Assembly (NCBI GenBank): GCA_023091665.1
Contig: JALJCQ010000030.1
Location: 684,501 to 748,500 of the forward strand
DNA length: 64,000 nt
Origin: Pythium myriotylum
Lineage: Eukaryota; Oomycota; Peronosporomycetes; Pythiales; Pythiaceae
Direction: 5' to 3'
Made by a program: the position numbers and the translations under genes. How positions within the stretch are numbered: position 1 is the first letter of the stretch; each line of letters opens with the position of its first letter. Shown here in pieces: positions 11,238-21,827 of this stretch. Below the pieces are notes generated by a model that was given only the letters and a program-made list of their open reading frames with translations, was not told the origin of the DNA and made no database searches.

Positions 11238-11521
11238 GGTCGGTGATAGGTGGTCTGGTGTTCTGGTGCTGGAGGTCGCAGGCGGAAGATTTGCGAGTGG
11301 CGAGAGGGAAGTGGTGATTGCGCGTCGATGGCGCGTGTGGGTGGAAGTGCAGCGAGCGGACCTTCAAGGAGGAAGAGGAGATCCGCTTTTGGTGCTTGGG
11401 GGGGCTCGTGAGGAGCTACGGACCCACATGATGATGGACCTACTTCGTGTCCCACTTGACAGAGTGGGTGCAGAAAGGAATCTATGAAAGCGCTACTTCC
11501 CCCGAGATACTGACATGTACT

Positions 11522-13085
11522 TCAACTCGCTGCTGTCCACGCGAGCAGGAGGCAGTTCTCGACGCTTTCCTCCACACTGCAGTAGTGCACGAGCTTGGCC
11601 TCAAGGCCCAGTGATCGAAGGTACTCGACACGCCCGGCGTCGATGAGCCGCTTGCATTTGCGACCGAGAACGGCGCGATCGGCTTGGCTGGAGTATCCAC
11701 AGGGTCAGGACACTGGGTTCTTATAAAACACCACATCATTGCTCACCTGATACCGAGCACGTGCTTGACGCTGTCTCCTGAAAGAGACATCGAGCACGTC
11801 GCCCACGATGTCATGGCCGCGACGAGAGCGAACTCGTTGGCTGAGAAGCCCTGTGCGAGGAAGAAGTCAGGACTCACGTAGTCGCCCCACTGACACGCGT
11901 GGTGGCAGCAGAGCGCGATTGCGACGCCCTTGAGCTGCGAGCTGAGCTTGGCACCGTCTACTGCGGGCTGTGGGAGTGTGTGGAGTGACCGCAACGAGAG
12001 GTCTGTCGCGACGCCGCACAGGTGTTTCGACATCCCGACCACCGGGGTGTTTGCTAGCTCGGCCATGCCGGCTAAGTTCAGATGGCGGATATCGATCTTC
12101 GCTCGTAGGACGCGTGCTTGCTGCTGGTCGCTCGCTGATTCTCGAATGATGTGGTCGGCTTTGCCCCGTCCACCGGCACGGTCAATGAGAACGTAGAGGT
12201 TGTCAGGCAAAGCCTGCGCCATCGCGAGCGACAGCATACCGCGTCCAGCGCCAAGCTCTAAGAAAGCCGCCTGCTTGTCGAGCAAGTGGACTTCTTCCAT
12301 GTTGCCCAGAATCGACGATTGCTGCTCGATGTGGCGCAGTACGTTCTTGGATGCCCTCGCAGCAGTCTTTTCGGCGAGAAGCGGGTCACAACAATCGTGG
12401 TGACGTTTCTGGAGAGGGATCTCGCCCACGCAGCGATCATACGCGGCGTTAACACGTGCAACCAAGCCCGAGAAGTCGAGCGCTGCGAGGCGGTCGATCA
12501 GGCCTTGTTCCTGCTGTGCGGATGGGCCCGAGTGCTCGGACTTCTGCTGCTCGGCCTTGTCCTCATCCTTGTCCTCGTCCTTGTCCTCCTGCGGATTCTG
12601 CGTCTCCTCGCTCGGTGTCTCGTGGGTGCCGCTGTTGATATTCTCGCTATAGTACGGCAAGCTGCGCGCGATGGCGGCCTCGCGGAGTTTGTTGCAGACC
12701 TTTTTGTGCTTCTCGAGGTCGAACGCGTACACCGAGTGGGAACCGTCGATCGGACACGGCACGCGCACGCGCAGCTCGGCTTTGTACTGCTGCGAGCGGT
12801 TGCTGACGACCTTCGAGTCGCTCGGGACGTGGTTTCCGCAGAACTCGAGACCTGGCACGCTGTGCAGTAGCTGTCAGTCGGCGGCGGTCGCGTCCTTCAC
12901 AAGCACAAGAGCTCTCGGTACCGTTGGTTGTTGCAGAGGCGGTTCTTGCGCACGACCAAGAACATGCAGCGGTCCCACTGGCCCGTCTCCATGGCCTTGG
13001 CCTTGTCGAGCTTGCGCTTCTTGCGCTGCTCCTGCTTGAGCGCAGCCTCCTCGTCCATCTCGCGCTTCCTCACGTCGTCCGCCAT
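11522..13085 (-). CDS. TRM13: tRNA 2'-O-methyltransferase TRM13
   Basis: Three exons join in phase: 12901-13085, 11747-12859 and 11522-11687 (487 aa). The N-terminus is Lys/Glu-rich. A CCCH zinc finger spans the first intron (CMFLVVRKNRLC ... FCGNH), then a CHHC U11-48K-type finger (CPIDGSHSVYAFDLEKHKKVC). An acidic linker follows. The methyltransferase domain has the SAM motif FLELGAGRGMLSLAM, then MSKHLCGVATDLSLR, and ends CKRLIDAGRVEYLRSLG in exon 3. TRM13 methylates the ribose at position 4 of the acceptor stem of several tRNAs. The gene is divergent from IMPACT across only 138 bp, so they probably share a promoter. Confidence 0.93.
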
Positions 13086-13223
13086 TGAAGAGCTCCTTAG
13101 TGACGCCATCCAGCGCCATTCAATATTTTCATTGGCTAATATTCAAATTACAGAATTTGATTGACTGAAAAGATGATAACCATGGATATTTTTTCGGCCT
13201 TGCGAATTTTTCGAATTGGCAGC
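13086..13223. promoter_or_regulatory. Bidirectional promoter between TRM13 and IMPACT
   Basis: This 138-bp AT-rich gap separates two divergent start codons. It contains ATTGG (reverse CCAAT) at 13131-13135 and at 13215-13219. No TATA box is evident. Assignment rests on gene geometry and the CCAAT-type elements. Confidence 0.55.
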
Positions 13224-14390
13224 ATGGACGATGAATGGGAGCAGAACATCGAGCAGCAAGTACGCGATTACGCGGCTTCTAGAGCGCCTTTGGCGATGGA
13301 AGCGAGTTCGACAGGTAGCTGACGTTGCTCTTTGGTGTTCGTAGAACGAGGAGATCGAGGTGTTGCAGGTAGGAAGAGCTATGGGCCGCGAAAGCGAGCG
13401 TGTCAACTGACCCGGAAACAATGCGCAAGTCGATCTTCGAAGGCGACATCCAGTTGAAGGCCGACTACGACGACCCTGGTAGCTCCCGATCGTTCACAGT
13501 GTCGATCCCCGGACCGCACTCGATCGTGCTCTCGATCCACTTGCCGAGAACGTATCCGTCGCAGGACGCGCCGATCGCCATTGTGAGCGAGTCGTTCGGG
13601 TTGAAAGAGAGCCAATGCGATGCCATCATCGACGACCTCGTGCGTCTTCTATCCACAATTGTGTTTGTGTTTCGATGAGAGCGATGCTGATGGGAGTGGG
13701 TTGTTGGACCTGTAGGCGGCGATTTTCAAGCGCTCGAGTGGCCAGGTCTGCCTCTACGAGTGGATCGAGAACGTGCGAGAGAAATATGCCGAGAGCGACT
13801 ACGATCCATCGTTAGATGCGGTCGCAAATCTCAGTCTCGACGGCGAGGAAGATACCTCGACTGCGGAAAACATGCCCAGTAGTATTTGCGACGCTGAGAT
13901 ATTCAAGTCGGACTCACAGACGTTGCGACCTCGAGTGCGCACAGCCAAGTTCGTGCGAGACCCCGAGCGGGAGGCACGGCTGCGGCCTCTTATCTACCAC
14001 GGCACGACGCTCACCGACCGCAAGAGCACGTTTCAGGGCCACGCGTGTCCTGTGAACAGTGTCGAAGATGTGCGGTCGTTTCTCGCGATTCTCATGGATG
14101 ACCGCAAGATCGAGCGTGCAATCCACAACATGCTCGCGTATCGAATCGTCGGCGACGTGATAATCAAGGACAACGACGAAGACGGCGAGGACGGCGCCGG
14201 CAGCAAAATGTCGCACCTGCTTGAGCTCATGAAAGTGGAGAACGTCGCGGTCGTTGTGACGCGCTGGTTCGGCGGCATTTTATTGGGGCCCGACCGCTTC
14301 AAGCATATCAACACGAGCGCTCGTCAGGCAATCGAGGATGGTGGCTTCCTGGCACCGACGGCAGCGGGCAAGAAGAAAGGCAGGCGGTAG
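13224..14390 (+). CDS. IMPACT: IMPACT/Yih1-like GCN2 inhibitor (RWD plus UPF0029 domain)
   Basis: Four exons fit in phase: 13224-13259, 13345-13368, 13430-13639 and 13716-14390 (314 aa). The N-terminal RWD domain begins NEEIEVLQSIFEGD and includes LPRTYPSQDAP. The C-terminal UPF0029 domain contains KSTFQGHACPV, NMLAYRI, and VTRWFGGILLGPDRF. Proteins of this type compete with GCN2 for GCN1 and dampen eIF2-alpha phosphorylation under amino-acid starvation. An acidic linker (about residues 125-155) separates the domains. The tail is GKKKGRR. The second coding exon is only 24 nt, but both flanking introns have good ends. Confidence 0.93.
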
Positions 14391-14811
14391 AGTGCCACCA
14401 TGGGAATCGTTCGACAGTCGCCAGTGGATCGTCTCGATGCGGACGAATCATGCGACGGGCTGCGAACTTGCACTTGAACTACAAGTTGAAGTGACGTATT
14501 GGCTGCGAGCGGGGCGCAGCCAGAATCTTGCTAGACGCAGCTTTCCCGGCCCTCGACGGGGGGAGGAGGGAAGCCGGTCTTGGCATTATTGCGCAGCGCC
14601 CGTGAGCAGCTCCGGAGATCATGTCGCTACTGTCGACGACGAAATAATACACTATACAAACTTCAAGTCAACGCGCTAGTGCAACCCGGCCACTGACGCA
14701 GGACCATCACTCTGCGCCCGTGTGCCAGTCTAATCAATTGCCCCCAGCAGCTCTCACTCCTCGACTGTCGACGAACAGCTCAAGCTCCTCAAGCCCCTCG
14801 CTCTTCACCCC
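14391..14811. other. Intergenic region IMPACT/arginase
   Basis: About 420 bp with no supported gene. It should contain the IMPACT 3' UTR and the arginase promoter. A G-rich patch (CGACGGGGGGAGGAGGG) lies near 14560. Confidence 0.4.
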
Positions 14812-16050
14812 ATGACGCTCGCCCAGGCCTCTCGCTCGGCGCTGCGCCGCGCGCTCTCGCGCCCGCAGCAGCAGCAGCAGCGCGCCATCGCCAGCACGCC
14901 CGCGCGCGCGTGGGACGAAGTGCGCGCGCAGCGCCACGCCGGCGACCTGCACAATCCGCATCTTGCGACGCCGCAGACCGTCGCGGTCATCGGCGCGCCC
15001 ATGACCTGTGCGTGCATGCGCTATTGAAGGAGAAGGAGAAAGAGGATGGTGCTGATGTGTGGTGGTGACTGTAGACGGCCAGCCGCTGCTGGGCACGGAC
15101 CACGGCCCGGATCTTTTGAGAGAAGCTGGTGCGTGGAGTTGTGAGAGCGGGGATTTTTTGGAGGGTGGGAGATGCTGAGAATGGTTTTTTGTTTTTGGTG
15201 TCGGGTAGGTCTCCATAAGTCGCTTGTGGATCTCGGATGGTCGGTGGAAGAGACGGGCAACTTGCAGTTCGTCGCGCCGCGGAGAGACGACCCGCAGCTC
15301 GACCCTCGCTATGGCCGCGCCAAGCAGTGCTTCTCGGTCGGCAACGGACTCAAGCAGCTCAACGACATCTACGCGCAGAAGGCGGGCGAGGGCAAGTTCT
15401 GCCTCGTGCTCGGCGGCGACCACACCATTGGTGCGGGTTCGCTTGCTGGCTTGCTCTCGGTGCACCCGGACGCCGGTGTGATCTGGGTCGACGCCCACGC
15501 CGACATCAACACGCCCGAGCTGTCGGGATCGGGCAACATGCACGGCATGCCCATCTCATTCCTCATGAACGGTCTGGTGGACACCTCGAAGATCCCGGGC
15601 CTCGAGTGGCTCGCAAACGGCCCTCGGATGAACCCGGATCAGCTCGTGTACATTGGTCTTCGCGACGTTGACCAGCCCGAGCGCCGCATCATCCGTGAGC
15701 TCGGCATCAAGGCCTTCACGATGCAGGAAGTGGACCGCTTCGGCATCGGCAAGACCATGGAGATGGCCTTGGACCACCTCTGCGCCAAGAAGGAACGTCC
15801 TCTCCACATGAGCTACGATATCGATGCCGTGGATCCTGTTGTGGCTCCTTCCACAGGCACGCGCGTGCGCGGTGGACTCACGTGGCGCGAGGCCAACTAC
15901 GTCGCCGAGGCGGCGGCCGAGACCAACTTGCTCGTGGGTCTCGACATGGTCGAAGTGAACCCGTCGCTCGCGCCCGGCCAGGGAGCCCAGATCACGGTCG
16001 AGATGGCGCTGCTGCTCATCTCCTCGGCGCTCGGCAACCGCATTCTGTAG
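14812..16050 (+). CDS. Arginase, probably mitochondrial
   Basis: Exons 14812-15007, 15075-15128 and 15209-16050 give 363 aa. The N-terminus is rich in Arg, Ser and Ala with a Gln run (LRRALSRPQQQQQRAIAS) and lacks acidic residues, consistent with a mitochondrial targeting peptide. The ureohydrolase fold follows (QTVAVIGAPM, GTDHGPDLLREAG). All manganese-ligand motifs are intact: GGDHTIG, DAHADINT and SYDIDAVDP. The SGSGNMHGMP segment is typical of arginases rather than agmatinases. It hydrolyses L-arginine to ornithine and urea. The introns are short with GTGCGT donors. It is convergent with the mannosidase gene, 122 bp away. Confidence 0.93.
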
Positions 16051-16172
16051 ACTCGCTACGCAAGGAGCACTGGCACTGATTGAGACTCTTCGATTGCAAT
16101 GTATTTTGGATAAAATGACTGATGGTGTATACGTCTAAGTGTGAATCATGCGAACTCGTATCGCACCTCCAT

Positions 16173-17855
16173 CTACCGCTTTCGGATACGCAGCGGATGT
16201 GCCTCCGTATTGAACACGTACTCGTCCAGCGGGATGAGGTCGTCCGGAGCTTGGAGAAGGTAGTGGTATTTGAGAGTCTCTGCGAGGAAGAAGCTCTCCA
16301 TCTTGTCTTCGACCTCGACCTCACTGGGATCTTTCCGCACGTCACGGATCGCTCCGTACCCGTGGGCCAGCTTGGCGTTCTTTTCGAGGCTTTGAAAGAT
16401 CTCCCATCCGTACTCTCGGTACTTGGTGTCCTTGGTGATGCGATACATGTAAAAGAGACTCTCGACGGTCTCCGGTCGCAGTCGGTACTTGGGGTCGGAC
16501 ACCGCCATGAGCGGGAAATGGACAACGTCAGGAGACAGCCCTGTGGGCTGCTTGTGGTACATCTGGTAACAAGTATTCATCAGCTTCTTGGCGAGAGCGA
16601 GGTGGCGCTCGTTCTTCTCGGTGTCTTCGTGCTCGTGGAGCGTGCCGAGCGCTATGAGCCCAGGCAAGAAGCAGAGCAAGTGGTCCATATCATCCACGGG
16701 ATCGAGGTGGGGCAGCCGCAGCTGAGCAACGTAGTACAGCTTCACGGGCTTCGCGAACTTGACCATGAGTTCGTCGATCCCCTGGATAGCATCGTCATAG
16801 AACTGTCGCAAGAACGCGTCCTTGCTTCGCTTGCCGCTGTAGATGAACACCTTGAGCAAGTACTCGTAGAACGAGTCGCCGTACGCGCCGATCGAGAATA
16901 GCGAGTGCTTGACGAACTCACCCGTCGACGGGTCAAAGTGTACAGGGAACAGTCCCGTACCGTTGTGCGCGCCCTCGCGCTTCAAAATGTCGTAGAAGGC
17001 CTCGCCCATCTCGGCGTATTTCTTGTCGCCCGTGATATCCGAGAGGTATCTCGTCTCGAGCTGCAGTGAGCCGATGTCAGCGATGACAGCGTTGTACTGC
17101 GTCCAGGACGCGAAGCCCTTGTCCTTGGTCTGCGGGTTAAAGTACGTGTAGAACACTCCCTCGCTAGGCTCAAAGGCAGGGAGCAGCAGGTCCATGAGCT
17201 CTTTGGCCTTGAGCTTGAAGACCTCGTCCTGCGACAGATCGAATGCGCTGAGCAGCCCGCCGACCTCGCGGATGATGGTCTCAAAGACCGAGATCTTGTT
17301 GCCGGTTCCTCCGAGATGCGAGAACGAGAGATTTTTGGCGATGTAGTCTCTAGCTCGCGCGAACTCGTCCTTCATGTCCATGATCCAGAGCGTGTCGAGC
17401 GCATCGACCATGGAGCAGGCGATGTCGCCCCAGACGTTGTCCTTGCGCGTGCCATTGCGCGGCCCGACTTCGTCGGCGCCGAACGCGTTGGTCTCGTAGC
17501 TCTTCCACGCAAACTGCATCGCCGCCTTGACCGCGAGCCGGCGCTCGTCCTGCGTGAGCGATTCGCTCGTGGTCGCGAGCGGAGGCGTCTCCATCATCTC
17601 TTCTTCCGCCGGCGCCGCCGGTCGTCGCGGGCGTCGCAGCTGGCCCTTGGGCTTGGCCGTGTCCACGGGCAACGGCTCGACGTGCTGCGAGAGCATCGAG
17701 TACTGCATCCAGAGGAAGCTGGCGACGCCGAGCGCCAGCAGCGCGAGCACGGCGCGGCGCCGCCAGCGGAAGACCAGCGAGCAGCAGAGGAAGCCGACGC
17801 TGCCGGTCGCCGAGCCCGCGGGCTTGCGCGCGCCCTTGGCGTCCGTGGGCAGCAT
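16173..17855 (-). CDS. Class I alpha-1,2-mannosidase (GH47), type II membrane protein
   Basis: A single exon encodes 560 aa. A short basic cytoplasmic tail precedes one transmembrane anchor at about residues 34-51 (RAVLALLALGVASFLWMQY). A Pro/Arg-rich stem leads to the GH47 catalytic domain from about residue 105. Typical motifs are ALDTLWIMDMKDEF, SVFETIIREVGGLLSA, SIGAYGDSFYEYLLK (acidic catalytic residue), LRPETVESLFYMYR, and near the end VFNTEAHPL, which holds the calcium-binding Thr. The enzyme trims Man9/Man8 N-glycans in the ER or Golgi. Which of the two compartments cannot be told from sequence. Confidence 0.95.
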   Translation of the reverse strand: MLPTDAKGARKPAGSATGSVGFLCCSLVFRWRRRAVLALLALGVASFLWMQYSMLSQHVEPLPVDTAKPKGQLRRPRRPAAPAEEEMMETPPLATTSESLTQDERRLAVKAAMQFAWKSYETNAFGADEVGPRNGTRKDNVWGDIACSMVDALDTLWIMDMKDEFARARDYIAKNLSFSHLGGTGNKISVFETIIREVGGLLSAFDLSQDEVFKLKAKELMDLLLPAFEPSEGVFYTYFNPQTKDKGFASWTQYNAVIADIGSLQLETRYLSDITGDKKYAEMGEAFYDILKREGAHNGTGLFPVHFDPSTGEFVKHSLFSIGAYGDSFYEYLLKVFIYSGKRSKDAFLRQFYDDAIQGIDELMVKFAKPVKLYYVAQLRLPHLDPVDDMDHLLCFLPGLIALGTLHEHEDTEKNERHLALAKKLMNTCYQMYHKQPTGLSPDVVHFPLMAVSDPKYRLRPETVESLFYMYRITKDTKYREYGWEIFQSLEKNAKLAHGYGAIRDVRKDPSEVEVEDKMESFFLAETLKYHYLLQAPDDLIPLDEYVFNTEAHPLRIRKR

Positions 17856-18272
17856 CGGAAGGTCGAAGGGGGCGACGAGGAGGCGAGGAGCAGCGCGGCG
17901 CTCCTCAGGTCATCCCCATCAATCGTCCAAATGATCAGCATCCCGCCAATCACTGCCGCGGTCCAGTTTACAAGAGGGGGCTACACGCACCTGTATATAG
18001 ACACTTGTAGGAATCTGATTGTTACATAAGGGGTATAAAGCACTCTGAATGGATTGAAGACGTCATTAGGTACAGTTCGCCCCCACAAACTAAAATTTCG
18101 GGTTCCCCTTTCCTGCTGGTGGTTGCACGGGAAGATTGGTGTGGTAAATTCAGTATGTTAAATAATAAATCGATTTAAATTAAGTACGCTGTGACAGTGG
18201 GCGAGCGGGCTGGCGGAGCTCCTCGTGGGATCATTCTTCCGATGGAATGCTTCTCCACGAGAGAGAGCTCGT
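17856..18272. other. Intergenic region upstream of GH47 gene
   Basis: About 417 bp with no supported gene. It is AT-rich around 18140-18185 (AATAATAAATCGATTTAAATTAA) and probably holds the mannosidase promoter and the 3' UTR of the PX-ankyrin gene. Confidence 0.4.
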
Positions 18273-19904
18273 TCACGCGCGAGCGTCCACGGGCGAGTCG
18301 CTCATGAGCACGACGCTGTCGTTGCGGAGCCGTGCAAGAGACGGGCTCATGAGCAGAATGACGCTGTCGCCGCGCAGGCGCTGGAGCGACGGGTGCACGG
18401 CCTCGCTGTTGCGCGCCGGCGCGGCCTTCTTGAAGCGGTGGAAGAGCTTGCCGCCGCTGTTGGAGAGGAAGTTCTTGCGGTCCATCTCCTTCTGGAAGAG
18501 CTCGCAGATCTCGACGTGGCCGTTGGTCGAGGCGATCATGATCGCGTCGCTGCCGCTCTTGGTCTGCTGCTCCGGGTCGGCGTTGTGCTTGAGCAGCAGC
18601 TCGGTCAGCGCGACCGAGCCCAGCCGCGCGGCAAAGTGCAGCGGCGTGAGCCCGCTGGCCGTGGCCGCACGCACGTTCGCGCCGGCATCGAGCAGCAGCT
18701 GCACGATCTCTGCACACTGCGACACGATCGCAGCGTGGATAGCTTGCGTGCCGCGCTCGCTCGCCGCGCCGACTTCCGCGCCGGCTTCCAGCAAAAGCTT
18801 GACGACCTCGGTGCAGCCGTTGCGACATGCGGCGATCAGCGGCGTAATGCCGGCTTTGTTGGGCTGGTTCACGTCGGCTCCTTCCTGGAGAAGCAGCGTC
18901 ACGATCGACGTGCGGCCCATACGGGCGGCGATGTGGAGGCACGACGTACCGTCTTCCATGGTCACGTTGGCGTCGGCGTAGTAGAAGAGGATAAGCTGCG
19001 CGCCGTATGAGTGGCCGATGCGACACGCAACGTAGAGCCCGATCTCCCAGCGACGCGCCTCCGTGAGCTCGGGCGACTTGAGCTCGGCGATGTCCTGGCC
19101 GTACTGCGTCAGGATGGTCTCGCAGAAATCCTCGAGGAACGTTTGCAGCGTCGCGAGCCCGATGCGCTTGACCTCGAGCCGCGGAAGGCGCTGCGAGGCG
19201 TCAAGCGCCACCGGCTGCTCGGCCGACGGCTGGTGGAGAGTCTCGTCATCTGCGTCTTCGTCGTCGAGCAAACTCAGATCCTCGACGGCTGCTTGGTCGC
19301 GCTCGGCACGCCACGCGCGTAACGCCAGCGGCTGGCGGATAGCAGATGTGTCGAGCACGCGAAAGTGGATCTTGGCGTTGAGAAAGTTGGCGTAGGCGTT
19401 GAGCACGGCGCAGTTGTCGCGTTGGTACTTGGCCTGAAGTAGTGCACCCGAGAAGCCCGAGAAGAGTTTGTGGAGGCTGCGCACCCAGACGTTGAGCGCC
19501 ACGCGGTTGTCCTCGAGCGTCGCCTTCTGCTGGTGGAACGCGCGGAAGCCCGAGCCCAGCACGGGTAGAGGCGGCAGGATCTCAAGCGCGTCGTGGATCT
19601 TGTGGAATGCGCACGGCGATGGCGCCTCGCAGCTGCATGCGGTGGTGGTGCCGTTCTTCTTGAGTACGCGACGCACCCAGCGGGTCTTGGTCGTTGACGA
19701 GGAGCGTTGTGTGAGTTGCAAGAGCTCGTCGCGAAGTGCATGGAACGCGGTCAGCGGACGGTCGATCGTGTAGCAGTCGGCGGTGGCATCGCGCGCCGTG
19801 AGGCGGATCTGGAAGAGCGCCTTGTTGTCGCGCGGGCGTCGGTTGGGCTCCGAGGCCGAGCGGTACGAAGGCACGGCGAGGTCGTGGGACTGGAGCCAGC
19901 TCAT
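18273..19904 (-). CDS. PX-like domain plus ankyrin-repeat protein (PX-ANK 1)
   Basis: The frame is open from 20099, but the start at 19904 (MSWLQSHDL) is preferred because the paralogue at 46427 also begins MSWLQ. The product is 543 aa. Residues about 25-185 resemble a divergent PX domain, interrupted by a Cys-containing insert (ACSCEAPSPCAF). A negatively charged linker follows, then about six ankyrin repeats at residues 320-490: DGTSCLHIAARMGRTS, AGITPLIAACRNG, RGTQAIHAAIVSQ, SGLTPLHFAARLG, SGSDAIMIASTNG. PX domains bind phosphoinositides, so an endosomal or membrane-trafficking adaptor is plausible. No catalytic domain is present. The Ser-rich tail repeats R-L-R-x-DSV (LRGDSVILLMS, LRNDSVVLMS). 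Confidence 0.85.
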   Translation of the reverse strand: MSWLQSHDLAVPSYRSASEPNRRPRDNKALFQIRLTARDATADCYTIDRPLTAFHALRDELLQLTQRSSSTTKTRWVRRVLKKNGTTTACSCEAPSPCAFHKIHDALEILPPLPVLGSGFRAFHQQKATLEDNRVALNVWVRSLHKLFSGFSGALLQAKYQRDNCAVLNAYANFLNAKIHFRVLDTSAIRQPLALRAWRAERDQAAVEDLSLLDDEDADDETLHQPSAEQPVALDASQRLPRLEVKRIGLATLQTFLEDFCETILTQYGQDIAELKSPELTEARRWEIGLYVACRIGHSYGAQLILFYYADANVTMEDGTSCLHIAARMGRTSIVTLLLQEGADVNQPNKAGITPLIAACRNGCTEVVKLLLEAGAEVGAASERGTQAIHAAIVSQCAEIVQLLLDAGANVRAATASGLTPLHFAARLGSVALTELLLKHNADPEQQTKSGSDAIMIASTNGHVEICELFQKEMDRKNFLSNSGGKLFHRFKKAAPARNSEAVHPSLQRLRGDSVILLMSPSLARLRNDSVVLMSDSPVDARA

Positions 19905-20818
19905 CGTAGTGTGTGGGTGGGTGGGAGAGAGAAAATGCAATTGTTCTAGAGACGCGAGAGCTCGTGACGAGGAGGAACGGGCGCGTATTGGTGGCGCCGC
20001 CGCGTGTGGAGGTACAGGAGCAGAGAGCTGCTCACTGTTTGGTGGGATCCAGGAAGATCCAGAAATGCCCACACAGTCAGTGGGGGCAGCACCCGTCAAC
20101 GACCCAGCGAGCGTGAGTTACGACAGGCTCCACGCACCGCAATCGAACGGGAAAAACGGGAGGAGCCCTGCCTCTTGAAGATGCTCGAGACCGTGAGTAA
20201 CGCCTGACCCGTCGGCGGTGTCACTGGTGCCATCTGGACTCGACGTGGGATCGAGTCAGTCCACCCTTGGCTTGTGAGGAGCTACGGTTCTGACTACTAG
20301 AACTCAGGGCACTCCTCTTAAGTACGAAAAAAGCCTTTTGCGAACGAGCCTGTCGACTTCTAGTGGCCACGATGCAAAAATTGCCTTGGCGAGAAGGGCT
20401 CCATGATGCGCGGTGCGTGGGAGGGCGTTCCATCGAGCGGGTCCCACGTATGGCCAATCTGCCAGGAGGGAATTCGCAGGATGGACACTCCACGGGCGCG
20501 CGGTGGGTTGACCCCGCCCAGCAGCTGGGCGAACGGAAGAATGGCTCGTCTTGTCGAAGTTATTAGCCCGCCAACACGCTGAGTTGGGAGCGGCGCTGAC
20601 GAGGAGCTCTCTCTTATTCGATAGGACGACCACGCGACGAAATCGTCGCGTCGTGTTAACGTGCTGGTTGGCTCCATCGGCTATGCACTCGCGTTCGTCG
20701 CATAATGCCTCACCACACAACCCTGTCGTATTTGTATTGGAGCTTGCCATGGGGCAGCTATGCGACGAATCCTGATGACCACGCCTGTACATGGGAACGT
20801 GATCGCCTGGTGAAAGTC
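19905..20818. other. Intergenic region without a supported gene
   Basis: About 910 bp between PX-ANK 1 and FAM221, which are both on the minus strand. Several open frames of 65-215 codons occur, but none shows domain motifs, splice support or plausible composition. The first 195 bp upstream of 19904 is open in frame and is probably 5' UTR. Confidence 0.45.
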
Positions 20819-21758
20819 TCACAGGCGCAATGGATCGGCGACCAGGTCGGTTCGTTGGACAGCGTTGAGTTCCTGGATGTGAAACTGTTCGAGCAGCTCC
20901 TCCAGCGGGCGGACGTGCTTTTCCACTCGTTCCTGCACGTGGTTGGCCCACGGGTGATCACAGTTGCACACCCAGGGACTGCTCACTCATCGAATCTTGT
21001 CAGCGCATCCCGGACTGCGCATCACAACTGAATAGAGTCCGCACCTATCGAAGCCATCACAGGAACATTTCGGCTTGAGGCATTGAAACGGTTTACGCCC
21101 GGCGTCGTGGTCTGTGTGCTTGTGCTTGCAGCGGCATCGCAGGATCCACGCGCCCTCGGCGACCACGTAAAAGAACTCTCGACACGGACACTTGGCCGCC
21201 GCACAGGCGAACGGCACGAATGTCTCGGAGTTGACACGCTTACCAAGGGACACTCGCGGGAAATCCTCGGTGGAAGGATGCTGCTTGTAACGGTGGCCAC
21301 TTCGACAGCGAAGGAGGAGCGCAAATCAGAACGAGTGACTAGTCCGCCACGTCTGCGGCTAGGATGTTTGAAGGCACTCACCACAGGCAGCGGCTTTCTT
21401 CTCGCACGGGGATGCACTCGCGTTGACATGTCCTGCAGGACCACTTGACCACCAGCTTTTTTAACGGCGGCTTCGCTTTCGCTGGTGGCAGGATCGAGGC
21501 ACTGGGTTGACTCGCTACGACGACGCTCGCGGCTGACGAAATCGGACGACCGACGATGGCGTCCTCGGCATCGTCGGGTGTCTGATTGTCCTCGACCACG
21601 CGCGTCTCTGGACTGATTTCGAGTCCGGTGGCTACGTAATACTCATCTGATTGGCCTCCGCTGTCGGTTGCTCGGTGCCGACTGTGCCTAGTCTGTTGGA
21701 GCTTCCTTTTGAGCAGCGTCAGTGCCTGGGCTCGCATGCCTCGATCCTCGGCCTCCAT
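20819..21758 (-). CDS. FAM221-like cysteine-rich protein
   Basis: Exons 21382-21758, 21045-21299 and 20819-20978 join in phase (263 aa). Residues 1-110 are polar and probably disordered. The rest is a Cys/His-rich domain: CRTCQRECIPV, CLCGHRYKQH, CRCKHKHTDHD, CLKPKCSCDGF, then WVCNCDHPWANH in exon 3. The C-x-C-x-H-x(2-3)-H spacing matches FAM221A/B proteins, whose function is poorly known and whose distribution suggests a link to motile cilia. The third exon uses a GAGCAG acceptor, which restores the WVCNCDHPW motif. The start codons of this gene and the secreted GCC2 protein are only 69 bp apart on opposite strands. Confidence 0.85.
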
Positions 21759-21827
21759 GGTTCTCCCCGCGTGACTCTTCAAGAACGCGTCCTTTCACGC
21801 GAATGATTTCCGTTGCATCAACATAAC
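21759..21827. promoter_or_regulatory. Very short divergent promoter, FAM221/GCC2 gene
   Basis: Only 69 bp separate two divergent ATGs. Transcription signals must overlap here or extend into the 5' coding ends. No TATA or CCAAT box is visible. Confidence 0.4.

Noticed and set aside
9826..11246. Plus-strand open frames of 448 and 197 codons over the fumarase gene
   Set aside because: Shadows of the fumarase reading frame with no motif of their own.
12286..12870. Plus-strand frame with a hydrophobic Leu/Val run
   Set aside because: Antisense of the acidic Glu/Asp/Lys linker of TRM13.
16122..16901. Plus-strand frame of 259 codons
   Set aside because: Antisense of the GH47 catalytic domain, which is unambiguous.
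20304..20951. Minus-strand frame of 215 codons upstream of PX-ANK 1
   Set aside because: It overlaps FAM221 exon 3 in another frame and shows no domain or plausible start.
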